NCBI RefSeq assembly: GCF_015291665.1
Contig: NZ_CP030048.1
Coordinates: forward strand, 6,200,001-6,264,000
Length of the DNA stretch: 64,000 nucleotides
DNA from: Bradyrhizobium sp. CCBAU 53338
GTDB taxonomy: Bacteria; Pseudomonadota; Alphaproteobacteria; Rhizobiales; Xanthobacteraceae
Direction: 5' to 3'
Shown: positions 37,501 through 49,416 of the stretch, piece after piece
How the letters are laid out: every line of letters begins with the position of its first letter
Position numbering within the stretch: the stretch's first letter is position 1
Position numbers and translations under genes: made by a program
Notes under the pieces: generated by a model
The model's database searches: none
The model's input: only the letters and a program-made list of their open reading frames with translations
Told to the model about the DNA's origin: nothing

Positions 37501-38640
37501 TCAACGCACCGTCGCGAAGAATTTCCTGACATCGCGTACGAACAGCTCGGGCTGCTCGAAGGCAGCGAAGTGTCCGCCCTTCTCCATCTCGCTCCAATGG
37601 GTGATGTCCAGGAAATTCGGCTCCATCCAGCGCCGCACTGGCGTGATGATCTCCTTGGGAAACACCGCGACGCCGGTGGGCACCGTCACCTTGGGTGTCG
37701 CCCGCCGCTTGCCAAAACTTTCCCAATAGAGCCGCGCGGAAGATGTCGCGGTCTCCGTCGTCCAGTAGAGCATGACGTTATCGAGCAGTTCGTCCTTGCT
37801 AAAGATGTTTTCGGGGTGGCCGTTGCAATCGGTCCAGGCCCAGAACTTTTCCAGGATCCAGGCGGCCTGCCCGCTCGGCGAGTCCGTGAGCCCATAGCCG
37901 AGCGTCTGCGGCCGCGTCGATTGCTGTTTTGAATAGCCGGAGTCGAGATCGACATAGTGCTTGAGGCCGGCGAGCGCGCGCTTCTCTTCCGGCGTCGGCT
38001 CGCCCTCGACCTTCGGCGCGGCGTTGAAGGCGAGGGTGATGTGAATGCCGGCGCAATGTGCGGGGTCCTGCGCGCCGAGCGAGGTCGTCACCGCCGAGCC
38101 CGAGTCGCCGCCTTGTGCGCCGTAACGCGCGTAGCCCAGCCGGTCCATCAGCTTTACCCAGGTCGCAGCGATGCGGTCGACGCCCCAGCCGGTGGTCTTG
38201 GGCTTCGCCGAGAAGCCGAAGCCCGGCAACGAGGGACAGATGACGTGGAAGGCATCCGCGGGATTGCCGCCGTGCGCGGCAGGATCGGTGAGCGGCGCAA
38301 TCACCTTCTGGAATTCGACGATCGAGCCGGGCCAGCCATGGGTGATGATCAGCGGCAGCGCGTTTGCTTCTTCCGAACGGACATGCAGGAAGTGGATGTC
38401 GAGCCCGTCGATCTCGGTGGTGAACTGATCGAAGCGGTTGAGCTTTGCCTCACGCGCGCGCCAGTCGTAACCGTCGGCCCAATAGGCGCTGATTTCCTGG
38501 ATCCATTTCAGCGGCGTGCCCTGGCTCCAGTCGTCGACCAGCTCCGCCTCCGGCCAGCGCGTACGTGCGAGGCGTGATTTGAGGTCGGCGAGGATGTCGT
38601 CGCCGATGGCGATGCGGAACGGTTTGATGGCGCCGGTCAT
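37501..38640 (-). CDS. Epoxide hydrolase (alpha/beta-hydrolase, EHN-domain type)
   Basis: A 379-residue enzyme with an N-terminal EHN domain (IKPFRIAIGDDILADLKSRLARTRWPEAEL) and an alpha/beta-hydrolase core. The oxyanion-hole motif is HGWPGSIVEFQKVI. The nucleophile Asp lies in GGDSGSAV, and the catalytic His in GGHFAAFEQPELF near the C-terminus. It opens epoxides to diols. The ATG at 38640 was preferred over one 27 bases upstream. It precedes the acyl-CoA synthetase gene by 3 bp, a pairing consistent with breakdown of an epoxidised hydrophobic compound (inference). Confidence 0.88.
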   Translation of the reverse strand: MTGAIKPFRIAIGDDILADLKSRLARTRWPEAELVDDWSQGTPLKWIQEISAYWADGYDWRAREAKLNRFDQFTTEIDGLDIHFLHVRSEEANALPLIITHGWPGSIVEFQKVIAPLTDPAAHGGNPADAFHVICPSLPGFGFSAKPKTTGWGVDRIAATWVKLMDRLGYARYGAQGGDSGSAVTTSLGAQDPAHCAGIHITLAFNAAPKVEGEPTPEEKRALAGLKHYVDLDSGYSKQQSTRPQTLGYGLTDSPSGQAAWILEKFWAWTDCNGHPENIFSKDELLDNVMLYWTTETATSSARLYWESFGKRRATPKVTVPTGVAVFPKEIITPVRRWMEPNFLDITHWSEMEKGGHFAAFEQPELFVRDVRKFFATVR

Positions 38641-38658
38641 CGGTTGCCTCCCCATTCT

Positions 38659-38699
38659 TGTCGTCATTCCGGGGCGCGCGAAGCGCGAGCCCGGAATCC
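38659..38699. repeat. Intergenic palindrome (CATTCCGGGGCGCGCGAAG type)
   Basis: TCATTCCGGGGCGCGCGAAGC and a following GCGCGAGCCCGGAATC form a near-complete hairpin, the same style of element seen at 24122-24160 and 55067-55147. The remaining bases to 38790 hold no gene. Confidence 0.55.
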
Positions 38700-38790
38700 A
38701 GTAAGCAACGGACCCAGCGGCGCGATGAATTCTCTGATGCGCAATCGCGCATCAAAGCTCGACGCTCCTCACCTCGCCCCGGAACGACGG

Positions 38791-39246
38791 CTAGCCCGAC
38801 AGCGCGGCCTTCACGAGACCGGACGCCTTGCCGAAGTCCATCTGTCCCGCGTACTTCGCACGCAACACCGCGATTACCTTGCCCATGTCCTTCATGCCTG
38901 CGGCACCGGTCTCGGTGATTGCGCCCGCGATCGCCGTCTTCACCTCGTCGTCGGACATCTGCTTCGGCAAGTAGGCCGAGATCACCGCGATCTCCTCGCG
39001 CTCTTGGGCTGCGAGCTCGGCGCGGCCGCCCTTGTCGTAGAGCTCGACCGACTCCTGGCGCTGCTTGATCATCTTCTGCAACACGGCGAGAAGGTCGGCG
39101 TCCGTCAGCGGCGGCTTGCCCTGGCCGCGCGCGTCGATGTCGGCATTCTTGATGGTCGAATTCACCATGCGCAGCGTGGAGAGCTTCCGCTCCTCCTTGG
39201 CCTTCATGGCCTCCTTGACCGCATTGTTGATGTCGTCGCGCAGCAT
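38791..39246 (-). CDS. GatB/YqeY domain protein
   Basis: A 151-residue helical protein that matches the tRNA-binding tail of GatB (YqeY family): LRDDINNAVKEAMKAKEERKLSTLRMVNSTIKNADID at the start, then VELYDKGGRAELAAQEREEIAVISAYLPKQMSDDE and a C-terminal KYAGQMDFGKASGLVKAAL. Members are often next to dnaG or rpsU; here it follows an alpha/beta hydrolase. Function is unknown, though tRNA or ribosome binding is expected from the fold. Confidence 0.9.
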   Translation of the reverse strand: MLRDDINNAVKEAMKAKEERKLSTLRMVNSTIKNADIDARGQGKPPLTDADLLAVLQKMIKQRQESVELYDKGGRAELAAQEREEIAVISAYLPKQMSDDEVKTAIAGAITETGAAGMKDMGKVIAVLRAKYAGQMDFGKASGLVKAALSG

Positions 39247-39279
39247 GATCGTGATCCCTTCGAATATCCGACGCCTGAT

Positions 39280-40008
39280 CTAGGCCGTTCGAGCCCCTGA
39301 TACAACCGGAGTTCCGAGCCATTCGACCAGCGCCCGTGTTGTCGCCTCGGGTTGCTCCGGCTGCGGCAGGTGCCCGCAATTGGCCAGCACGACCAGCTTC
39401 GCGCCTGCGATCCCCTCCGCCATCTCCTTCGAGAAGGCGTTGGGAATGGTGTTGTCCTGATCGCCCGTCAGCACCAGCGTCGGGCATCTGATCGTCGCCA
39501 ATGTCGGCCGTGAATCCACCCGCGCGATGATCGCGGTCTGTTGGCGGATATACGCGTCCACGCCGACGTCATCGCCCTGCGCGTGAACGAGTTGGCGAAT
39601 GGCGGAATCATCCCGGCGCGACGGATGCACCAGTTCGGGAAACATCTCCTCGCGTGCCGCGCGCAGCTCGCCGCGCTTGGCGCGCTCCATCAGCCCGCGG
39701 CGACGGGCGGTGGCTTCGGGCGTATCGGGCCGGGCCTGGGTGTTGATCAAAGCAAGCTTCATCACCCGCTCGGGGGCCTGGCGCATGATCTCCAGCGCGA
39801 TGTACCCGCCCATGGAATGACCCGCGAGCGCGAAACGCGGCGGCGCCTCGCAAAGGACGCGGGCCGTGATCGCGCTCATGCTGTCGTCGCGGATATGGTT
39901 GGCAACCATCACCGGGCCGAAGCGCCAGAGCGCCGGAATTACGGGGGCGTAGATGCGGGCCGAAGAGGCCAGCCCCGGAATCAGCACAACGGGGATGGTC
40001 TGGTCCAT
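39280..40008 (-). CDS. Alpha/beta-fold hydrolase
   Basis: A 242-residue soluble enzyme. The oxyanion strand is VVLIPGLASSARIYAPVIPAL, the nucleophile elbow GHSMGGYIALEIMRQAPERV (Ser), the acid GDQDNTIPNAFS (Asp) and the His in ANCGHLPQPEQPEATTRALVEWL. Its small size and lid fit the carboxylesterase / haloperoxidase-like group. Substrate unknown. The ATG at 40008 was chosen; a longer frame to 40080 would overlap the carA leader. Confidence 0.85.
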   Translation of the reverse strand: MDQTIPVVLIPGLASSARIYAPVIPALWRFGPVMVANHIRDDSMSAITARVLCEAPPRFALAGHSMGGYIALEIMRQAPERVMKLALINTQARPDTPEATARRRGLMERAKRGELRAAREEMFPELVHPSRRDDSAIRQLVHAQGDDVGVDAYIRQQTAIIARVDSRPTLATIRCPTLVLTGDQDNTIPNAFSKEMAEGIAGAKLVVLANCGHLPQPEQPEATTRALVEWLGTPVVSGARTA

Positions 40009-40154
40009 TATTGCCTCGCAAGCCCAGGAATTTGCCGGAAATTGTTCTGCCAAGCTTAAGTGCCGGAAGAGACCTGTCAAATATGCAAAAACGCATGTGA
40101 ATCCGCCGTTTCCCGCTTTGACGGGCGCGTGCGGGGGGCTTATGAAGCGGGCTC

Positions 40155-41345
40155 ATGACACAACATGAAAACGATACCGCCTGGCCGGACCATAAACCGA
40201 CCGCGCTCCTCGTGCTTGCCGATGGCACGGTGCTCGAAGGCTTCGGTCTCGGCGCCGAGGGCCACGCCGTCGGAGAAGTCTGCTTCAACACCGCGATGAC
40301 CGGCTACGAGGAGATCCTCACCGATCCCTCCTATGCCGGCCAGCTCATCACCTTCACTTTCCCGCATATCGGCAATGTCGGTACCAACGAGGAAGACATC
40401 GAGACGGTGAACATGGCGGCGACGCCGGGCGCGCGCGGCGTGATCCTGCGCACCGCGATCACCGATCCCTCGAATTACCGCGCCACCAAGCATCTCGACG
40501 CCTGGCTGAAGGCGCGCGGCATCATCGGCCTCTCCGGCATCGACACCCGCGCGCTGACCGCGCTGATCCGCAGCAAGGGCATGCCCAACGCCGTGATCGC
40601 GCATTCCAAGACCGGCGAGTTCGACCTGCATGGCCTGAAGGAAGAGGCGCGCGAATGGCCCGGCCTCGAGGGCATGGACCTCGTGCCGATGGTCACCTCC
40701 GGGCAGCGCTTCACCTGGGACGAGACGCCCTGGCTGTGGGACAAGGGTTTTGGCCAGCAGGACAAGCCTGAGTTCAACGTGGTCGCCATCGACTACGGCA
40801 TCAAGCGCAACATCCTGCGCCTGCTCGCCGGCGTCGGCTGCAAGGTGACGGTGGTGCCGGCGACGACCTCGTCCCAAGACATTCTGGCCATGAAGCCGGA
40901 CGGCGTGTTCCTGTCGAACGGCCCGGGTGATCCGGCCGCCACCGGCAAATATGCCGTGCCTGTGATCCAGGACGTCATCAAATCAGGCACGCCGACCTTC
41001 GGCATTTGCCTCGGTCATCAGATGCTCGGCCTCGCCGTCGGTGCGAAGACGAAGAAGATGCATCAGGGCCATCACGGCGCCAATCATCCCGTGAAGGACG
41101 AGACCACCGGCAAGGTCGAGATCACCTCGATGAACCACGGTTTTGCCGTGGACGAGAAGACGTTGCCGAAGGGCGCGACGCAGACCCACATCTCGCTGTT
41201 CGACGGATCCAATTGCGGCATCCAGCTCGACGGCAAGCCGGTGTTCTCGGTGCAGTATCACCCCGAGGCCTCGCCGGGCCCGCGCGACTCGCACTATCTG
41301 TTCCAGCGCTTTGCCGATCTGATGCGGCAGAAGAAGAGCGCGTAA
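40155..41345 (+). CDS. carA: Carbamoyl-phosphate synthase small (glutaminase) subunit
   Basis: A 396-residue subunit that releases ammonia from glutamine for carbamoyl phosphate, used for arginine and pyrimidine synthesis. The N-terminal domain opens LLVLADGTVLEGFGLGAEGHAVGEVCFNT. The class I amidotransferase domain has the Cys of GICLGHQMLGLAVG and the His/Glu of QYHPEASPGPRDSHYLF. carB is not next to it but 4.4 kb downstream on the same strand. A possible TTGACG-N16-TTATGA lies only about ten bases before the ATG, and I see no ribosome site, so a very short leader is possible but weakly supported. Confidence 0.96.
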   Translation: MTQHENDTAWPDHKPTALLVLADGTVLEGFGLGAEGHAVGEVCFNTAMTGYEEILTDPSYAGQLITFTFPHIGNVGTNEEDIETVNMAATPGARGVILRTAITDPSNYRATKHLDAWLKARGIIGLSGIDTRALTALIRSKGMPNAVIAHSKTGEFDLHGLKEEAREWPGLEGMDLVPMVTSGQRFTWDETPWLWDKGFGQQDKPEFNVVAIDYGIKRNILRLLAGVGCKVTVVPATTSSQDILAMKPDGVFLSNGPGDPAATGKYAVPVIQDVIKSGTPTFGICLGHQMLGLAVGAKTKKMHQGHHGANHPVKDETTGKVEITSMNHGFAVDEKTLPKGATQTHISLFDGSNCGIQLDGKPVFSVQYHPEASPGPRDSHYLFQRFADLMRQKKSA

Positions 41346-41383
41346 GGCAACGAAACCGCCGGCGGACAATCCCGCCGGCGACG

Positions 41384-41599
41384 TCACGGACGCATGAACA
41401 TGAAGTCCGTATCGGGATCGCAATTCTCGGCGATGAAGCGCAGCTCGGCCTGGATGTCGGCGACCGACCTCGTCTCCAGATATTTCGCGACCACGAGATT
41501 GAGCAGGGCACGGCAGACGGCCTCGTACCCGAGACCTGAAGTCTCGGCCTCGTCGATCGCCGCTGAAAAATGGCGCTGCGCAACATCGGATGCGTACAT
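41384..41599 (-). CDS. Small protein of unknown function
   Basis: A 71-residue soluble acidic protein (MYASDVAQRHFSAAIDEAETSGLGYEAVCRALLNLVVAKYLETRSVADIQ...) with two helices, an AELRFIAENCDPDTDFMFM tail and no signal peptide. The gene is convergent with carA and lies 143 bp from the divergent cupin gene. No ribosome site stands out, but composition is host-like. I do not recognise a family; the helical pattern recalls small helical regulator-like proteins. Confidence 0.6.
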   Translation of the reverse strand: MYASDVAQRHFSAAIDEAETSGLGYEAVCRALLNLVVAKYLETRSVADIQAELRFIAENCDPDTDFMFMRP

Positions 41600-41742
41600 G
41601 GCGTTCCATCCCTTTTCCCTTGGGTTGCGTGCCCCTGAATGGCCGCCCGCGCCTTGATCTCCCTCAAGGCAGCGTGCTGTCTCGGGAACAAGCGCGGTTG
41701 CGCCGTCTTGACTCCTTGTCCAACGCTCCCGGGAGCCCGACC

Positions 41743-42267
41743 ATGTCCGTCGTCCGCGACTATGCCGAGCCACTCGCCATCGTGTTCGAGGACGACGGGC
41801 TCGTGCCGAACAACGTTCTGCCGTTTCTGGTCTACCAGGGCGCGGTGACGCTCGATCCGAAGCAGCCGGAAGAGACGATCGAAAACCTGTTCGAGACGAA
41901 CAATTGGGGCGGTACGTGGCGCAACGGCGTTTACGACTATCTGCATTACCACGCGACCGTGCATGAGGTGCTTGGCGTCGCGCGCGGTCGTGCCCGCGTT
42001 CGCTTCGGCGGCGATCACGGTCAGGAGCTTGAGATCAAGGCCGGCGATGTCGCCATCCTGCCGGCCGGTACGGGACATCAGTGCATCACATCGAGCGATG
42101 ATTTCTGCGTGATCGGCGCCTACCCGCCGGGCGCGAGGATGGAGATCACGCGGGCAACGCCGGAGAACCACGCCAGGGCGCTGAAGACGATTCCGAACGT
42201 TGCGCGGCCGCCGGCTGATCCGGTGACCGGCAAGCATGGCGCATTGATGCGGTTGTGGCGGAGTTAG
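41743..42267 (+). CDS. Cupin-domain protein
   Basis: A 174-residue protein with a single cupin barrel. Motif 1 is YLHYHATVHEVLGVARGRARVRFGG and motif 2 is LEIKAGDVAILPAGTGHQCITS, supplying the usual His, His, Glu and His metal ligands. The start is the first well-placed ATG, with GGGAG ending 8 bases upstream. Single cupins bind a metal and act as oxygenases, isomerases or sensors; no substrate can be assigned. Confidence 0.82.
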   Translation: MSVVRDYAEPLAIVFEDDGLVPNNVLPFLVYQGAVTLDPKQPEETIENLFETNNWGGTWRNGVYDYLHYHATVHEVLGVARGRARVRFGGDHGQELEIKAGDVAILPAGTGHQCITSSDDFCVIGAYPPGARMEITRATPENHARALKTIPNVARPPADPVTGKHGALMRLWRS

Positions 42268-42292
42268 CCGCGGTCACACAACAATTTTCGCT

Positions 42293-42329
42293 GTCGTCCC
42301 GGCCTTCGCCTGGCCTGCGCCGGGACGAC
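42293..42329. repeat. Palindrome between convergent cupin and dps genes
   Basis: Inverted repeat GTCGTCCCGG ... CCGGGACGAC, arms of 10 bp, spanning 42293-42329. Its position between two gene ends would allow it to act as a two-way transcript end, but there is no T-tract. Confidence 0.65.
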
Positions 42330-42354
42330 GGTTTGGATGGATATCGCCGATCAA

Positions 42355-42879
42355 CTACGCCTCGTTGCCGCCTTCCTGGCGGGTCGCCTCGAACAGAAAC
42401 CACGTCCGGCGCTCGGTCTCGTCGATGAAGACTTCGAGGATGCTGGCGCTGGCGACGTCGCCGGCATCGTCGCAGACCTCGTGCGCTTTGCGCATCGCCG
42501 ACGCGACGTGCTTGTTGTCCTGCATCAGTTCGCGCAGCATCTCGCGCGGCGGGACGTAGTCCTCGTTGTTGTCCTTGATGGTCTGGAGCTTGGCGACCTG
42601 GCCGATCGACTTCAGCGTGGTGCCGCCGATCTTGCGGACGCGCTCGGCGAGTTGATCTGTGGTGGCGAAGATCTGGTCGGACTGCTCGTCGAGCAGGAGG
42701 TGATAGTCGCGGAAATGCCGGCCGCTGATGTGCCAGTGGAAATTCTTGGTCTTGAGGTACAGCGCGAACGCGTCGGCCAGAAGCACGTTCAGCGCCTCCG
42801 AGACCTTGTTGGCTGCCTGGGGCTGCAAATCGGTGGGGGTGTCGAGGTCGGGGGAGACTTTGCTGGGGGCTTTGCTCAC
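42355..42879 (-). CDS. dps: Dps-family ferritin-like protein
   Basis: A 174-residue DNA-protection / iron-storage protein forming a 12-subunit shell. The ferroxidase site lies between subunits: FHWHISGRHFRDYHLLLDEQSDQIF supplies the two His and the acidic pair (Asp and Glu). I chose the GTG at 42879, because AGGAAGG lies 6 bases upstream and the residues before it (MRRRAVNVRV) are not like the family. An unusual Pro/Lys N-terminal tail (SKAPSKVSPDLD) may help DNA contact. It is convergent with the cupin gene. Confidence 0.9.
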   Translation of the reverse strand: MSKAPSKVSPDLDTPTDLQPQAANKVSEALNVLLADAFALYLKTKNFHWHISGRHFRDYHLLLDEQSDQIFATTDQLAERVRKIGGTTLKSIGQVAKLQTIKDNNEDYVPPREMLRELMQDNKHVASAMRKAHEVCDDAGDVASASILEVFIDETERRTWFLFEATRQEGGNEA

Positions 42880-42983
42880 GGGAAACCTTCCTGTTAGGAC
42901 GCGGACATTGACGGCGCGCCGTCGCACCCCTAACGCAAGGCGGGCAGCGCGGTTCCTGGAGAGGAACCGCAGGGCGGGATACC

Positions 42984-43685
42984 ATGGACGATTGGATCGA
43001 TTACTACGACTCGACGCATACGATCTATGTCAGCAAGCTGCATCGCGATTTGCACTTCCAGATCATCGCGCGGGACATCATCGGCTACATCACCTCGCCC
43101 GAGGCGACGGTGCTCGACTATGCCTGCGGCGAGGCGCTGTCGGCGAGCCAGGTGGCGGCCGCCTGCGGCCAGTTGATCCTGGCCGAGCCCGCTCCCGGCG
43201 TGCGCGGCCGGCTGATCGCGCGGTTTGCGCCCAACACCAAGGTTCGTGTCCGTTCGCTCGACGATGTCCGCAAGATGCAGGACCAGTCGATCGACCTCGT
43301 CGTCATGAACTCGGTCGCACAATACATGACGGCGGAGGAGCTCGATGCCGCACTCATCAACGTCAGGCGGATCCTGAAGCCGTCGGGCAAGCTGGTGCTC
43401 GGCGATATCCTCCAGCCGCATGTCGGCATGGTCAGGGACGTGACGGCGCTGCTCTCCTTCGGCCTGCGTCACGGTTTCCTGAAGGACGCACTGATCGGGC
43501 TCGTCAGCACCGCCCTGTCGGACTACCGTCAATTGCGCTCGCGCATCGGGCTGCAGCGCTACAGCGAGGACGAAATCACAGCCAAGCTGAAGGCGGCAGG
43601 CTTCGCCAGCCAGCGCGCCAGCACCAATATCGGCCACAACCGCTGGCGCATGACCCTCATCGCCCGTCCGCCGCTCGTGCGTTAA
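42984..43685 (+). CDS. Class I SAM-dependent methyltransferase
   Basis: A 233-residue Rossmann-like methyltransferase. Motif I is VLDYACGEALSASQVA, a variant of the usual GxGxG loop in which only the first Gly remains. The acidic residue ending strand 2 is ILAEPAPG, followed by SIDLVVMNSVAQYM and LKPSGKLVLGDIL. A second half (about residues 150-215) is helical and includes SDYRQLRSRIGLQRYSEDE. It resembles methyltransferases linked to lipid or polyketide changes, but the substrate is not known. The gene is divergent from dps. Confidence 0.8.
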   Translation: MDDWIDYYDSTHTIYVSKLHRDLHFQIIARDIIGYITSPEATVLDYACGEALSASQVAAACGQLILAEPAPGVRGRLIARFAPNTKVRVRSLDDVRKMQDQSIDLVVMNSVAQYMTAEELDAALINVRRILKPSGKLVLGDILQPHVGMVRDVTALLSFGLRHGFLKDALIGLVSTALSDYRQLRSRIGLQRYSEDEITAKLKAAGFASQRASTNIGHNRWRMTLIARPPLVR

Positions 43686-43739
43686 GCATAACAACCACCC
43701 GAGGTGGCTTGTCGCAGCTCGATCGGCAATGATCGCCGT

Positions 43740-43815
43740 GGCCCGGTGGCGGAAGCGTCTACGCGAGAGCAGTGCATTGCTCTACATCCTGGTTCAAATC
43801 CAGGCCGGGTCTCCA
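43740..43815 (+). tRNA. tRNA-Cys-like gene (GCA), degenerate
   Basis: The sequence folds as a tRNA. The acceptor is GGCCCGG with CCGGGTC (one G-T pair), the T-arm is CCTGG-TTCAAAT-CCAGG, U73 is present and CCA is encoded. U73 is a key cysteine identity base. The D-arm keeps GCG/CGC, but the loop GAAGCGTCTA lacks the adjacent GG that contacts the T-loop. The anticodon arm is AGAGC / GCTCT closing an 8-base loop AGTGCATT, so GCA is not preceded and followed as in a normal 7-base loop. It is probably a pseudo-tRNA or an atypical relative of tRNA-Cys. Confidence 0.55.
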
Positions 43816-43876
43816 CGCTTCGCCCCTTCGGGGCTACGCGTGGCGCAGCCACGCAAGACCCGAAGGGGCGAAGCGT
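43815..43876. repeat. Long inverted repeat abutting the tRNA-like gene
   Basis: Perfect 18-bp arms ACGCTTCGCCCCTTCGGG (43815-43832) and CCCGAAGGGGCGAAGCGT (43859-43876), with an inner 7-bp stem GCGTGGC / GCCACGC. The left arm starts on the last base of the tRNA CCA. Confidence 0.85.
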
Positions 43877-43930
43877 GTCCGGCGTAGCTGGAGCGAAGCG
43901 CAAGCGAAGACGGACTGTATCCGTACTGCC

Positions 43931-44302
43931 TCAATCCGCCTCAACCACGTCACACTCCGCGACGAGCTGAAGCCGGTCAGCATCCTTCGCCGCTGACTTG
44001 AGCACCGCATCGAGCAAGCCCGGAAAGCGCGCCTCCAAATCCTCGCGGCGCAACCGCATGAAGCGGTTCGTGCCTGCGACGCGCGTCTGCATCAGCCCGC
44101 AATCGCGCAGCTTGGCGAAGTGGTAGGTGAGGTTCGACTTGCCGGCGAGGCCGTTGAAGTCGCCGCAACACAGCTCGCTGCTGACACGTTCCTGCCGGGC
44201 GAGCTGATACACGATCGCGAGCCGGATCGGATCGCTCAGACAATCCAGAACCAGGGGCAGCTCGATCTGCTCGCGAGTGGGGTGGGAAGGCGTGCGGCTC
44301 AT
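43931..44302 (-). CDS. ArsR-family repressor (divergent to MFS gene)
   Basis: A 123-residue winged-helix protein: LDCLSDPIRLAIVYQLARQERV is the core fold, and CCGDFNGLAGKSNLTYHFAKLRDCGLMQTRVAGTNRFMRLRREDL contains the DNA-reading helix and wing. A CC pair (ELCCGDF) occurs before the recognition helix, so a thiol or metal sensor role cannot be excluded. The gene faces the MFS exporter, and the 113-base gap holds two matched operators. Confidence 0.87.
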   Translation of the reverse strand: MSRTPSHPTREQIELPLVLDCLSDPIRLAIVYQLARQERVSSELCCGDFNGLAGKSNLTYHFAKLRDCGLMQTRVAGTNRFMRLRREDLEARFPGLLDAVLKSAAKDADRLQLVAECDVVEAD

Positions 44303-44333
44303 GATCCGGGAATCATAGCGATGCGGACCCAAT

Positions 44334-44351
44334 GTTCAATAGTTCTTGAAC
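44334..44351. promoter_or_regulatory. Operator 1, GTTCAA-N6-TTGAAC
   Basis: Perfect 6-bp arms with the 6-base spacer TAGTTC, 31 bases before the arsR start. It has the same architecture as operator 2, starting 48 bp earlier. Confidence 0.7.
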
Positions 44352-44381
44352 CAATTGACTCCGAAATCGGCTTCTTCGATA

Positions 44382-44399
44382 GTTCAATAAACTTTGAAC
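44382..44399. promoter_or_regulatory. Operator 2, GTTCAA-N6-TTGAAC
   Basis: Perfect 6-bp arms with the spacer TAAACT, ending 16 bases before the MFS start. Two copies in one divergent gap argue for cooperative or mutual control by the adjacent ArsR protein. Confidence 0.7.
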
Positions 44400-44415
44400 A
44401 TGAGAATGACCTCTG

Positions 44416-45585
44416 ATGAGTGTGTTCTGGCTGGCCCTGGGGGCCTTCGCGATCGGCACCGAAGGCTTTGTCATTGCTGGGCTTTTGCCTTCGATCGCCA
44501 ATGACCTGTCGATTTCGGTCTCGGCCGCGGGCCAATTGGTCACCGCCTATGCTCTTACCTATGCCGTGGGCTCGCCGATCCTGGCGGTGGCGCTGAACAA
44601 CGTCGACCGCCGCACCGTACTGGCGTTCGCGCTTTTGACCTTCATCGCTGGAAACCTCGCAGCGATGGAGGCCTCCAACTACGCCCTGCTGCTGGCCTCG
44701 CGCATGCTGATGGCGCTGGGTTCCGGGCTTTGCATGCCGACCGCCCTGGCGGTGTCCGTGGCAGTCGCATCGCCTGAACGCCGCGGCCGCGCGGTGGCGC
44801 TGGTCACCTCGGGCCTCACGGTCGCGACCGTCATCGGCGTCCCTCTCGGCAATCTCGTCGGCAGCCTGCTCGGCTGGCGCGCAACCTTCGCCATGGTCGC
44901 CATGATCGGCACCGTTGCACTCCTGGGCCTGCTGCTCGGCCTGCCCCGCGGTCTGCCACGCAATACGGCCTCGCTTAACGAACGCCTTGCCGTGGCTCGC
45001 CACGGCAATGTCGTGATCGCGCTCGTGATCACGATTCTATGGGCCCTCGGCGGCTTCACCGTGTTCACTTATTTCGCGGTCCCGCTGCGAGGCCTCGGCT
45101 TCGACGCCTCGCAAATCAGCCTTGCGCTACTGGTGTTTGGCGGCGCGGCCGCGATCGGCAACATCTTCGGCGGCATCCTGGCCGACCGGCTCGGCACACT
45201 CGCGACCGCAGCCCTCGGCCTCGCCGGCATGGCGAGCGCCCTGATCCTGCATTCGCTGGTCCTGAAACTGATGCCCTTACAGGCACACTATGCGGTGCTG
45301 GGCGCAATCTTCCTCTGGGGCCTCTCCGGCTGGGCGTTCTATCCGGCCCAGATCGCCAGCATCGTCCGGATCGAACCGCAGGCCTCGATGATCGCGCTCT
45401 CGCTCAATGCTTCCGCGATGTATCTCGGCTTCGCCATCGGCGGTGCGCTCGGCGGGGCCGTACTGGCCACCCTCTCGCCAAACGACCTTGGCTGGATCGG
45501 CGGAACGAGCGTTGCGGCCTCGCTTCTGGTGCATCTCGCCCGCGGTTGGCAGGCACGGCCAAAACCCGTCAAAATTGCTGGTTGA
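44416..45585 (+). CDS. Major facilitator superfamily exporter (DHA1 type)
   Basis: A 389-residue inner-membrane transporter with twelve predicted helices. Family signs: [21 protein letters not shown] in helix 1, the [12 protein letters not shown] loop, and [40 protein letters not shown], which includes the motif between helices 4 and 5 of drug/proton antiporters. It probably exports a sugar, nucleoside or drug. ArsR control from the divergent gene suggests induction by its substrate or a metabolite. Confidence 0.88.
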   Translation: MSVFWLALGAFAIGTEGFVIAGLLPSIANDLSISVSAAGQLVTAYALTYAVGSPILAVALNNVDRRTVLAFALLTFIAGNLAAMEASNYALLLASRMLMALGSGLCMPTALAVSVAVASPERRGRAVALVTSGLTVATVIGVPLGNLVGSLLGWRATFAMVAMIGTVALLGLLLGLPRGLPRNTASLNERLAVARHGNVVIALVITILWALGGFTVFTYFAVPLRGLGFDASQISLALLVFGGAAAIGNIFGGILADRLGTLATAALGLAGMASALILHSLVLKLMPLQAHYAVLGAIFLWGLSGWAFYPAQIASIVRIEPQASMIALSLNASAMYLGFAIGGALGGAVLATLSPNDLGWIGGTSVAASLLVHLARGWQARPKPVKIAG

Positions 45586-45670
45586 TGGGCGTTTTTCGGG
45601 GTTTCGCCGCCCCGAAAACTGGTCTAAGACCCACCCGCGCGCGAGGGAAGACCCCGCGCTCTCGGCTCAG

Positions 45671-45698
45671 GGGACGCGCAGTAGCGCGCCCTTTTTTT
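45671..45698 (+). terminator. Terminator / possible attenuator before carB
   Basis: The stem GGG(A)CGCGC / GCGCGCCC, with one bulged A, closes an AGTA loop and is followed by seven T. It lies 86 bases after the MFS gene and only about 30 bases before the carB ATG, so any carB transcript starting upstream must pass it. A second hairpin, TTTTCGGGG / CCCCGAAAA, lies at 45593-45618. Confidence 0.8.
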
Positions 45699-45727
45699 GT
45701 GCCCAAATCCGACTTCGGCGAGAGTTG

Positions 45728-49192
<3,465 letters not shown>

Positions 49193-49416
49193 TCACGCGC
49201 GGAAGGCCGGCCCCTGAGGGTCAAGCCTTGCGCTAAGTGATTGGCAATCAAGCCACAATGGCCGGAGGAACTGTCCGGCCATGTGATTGTTCTGTTCCGG
49301 CGCCAGCCCACTTAACGTTCCGGTGGCCATGTGTTCAGGTCCGGAAAGCACTGACGAATCAAGGTTGCCGCGCCCTTCGATTCTGGCGGGCGCGCGGCCG
49401 AAGGACGAGAGAAGAG

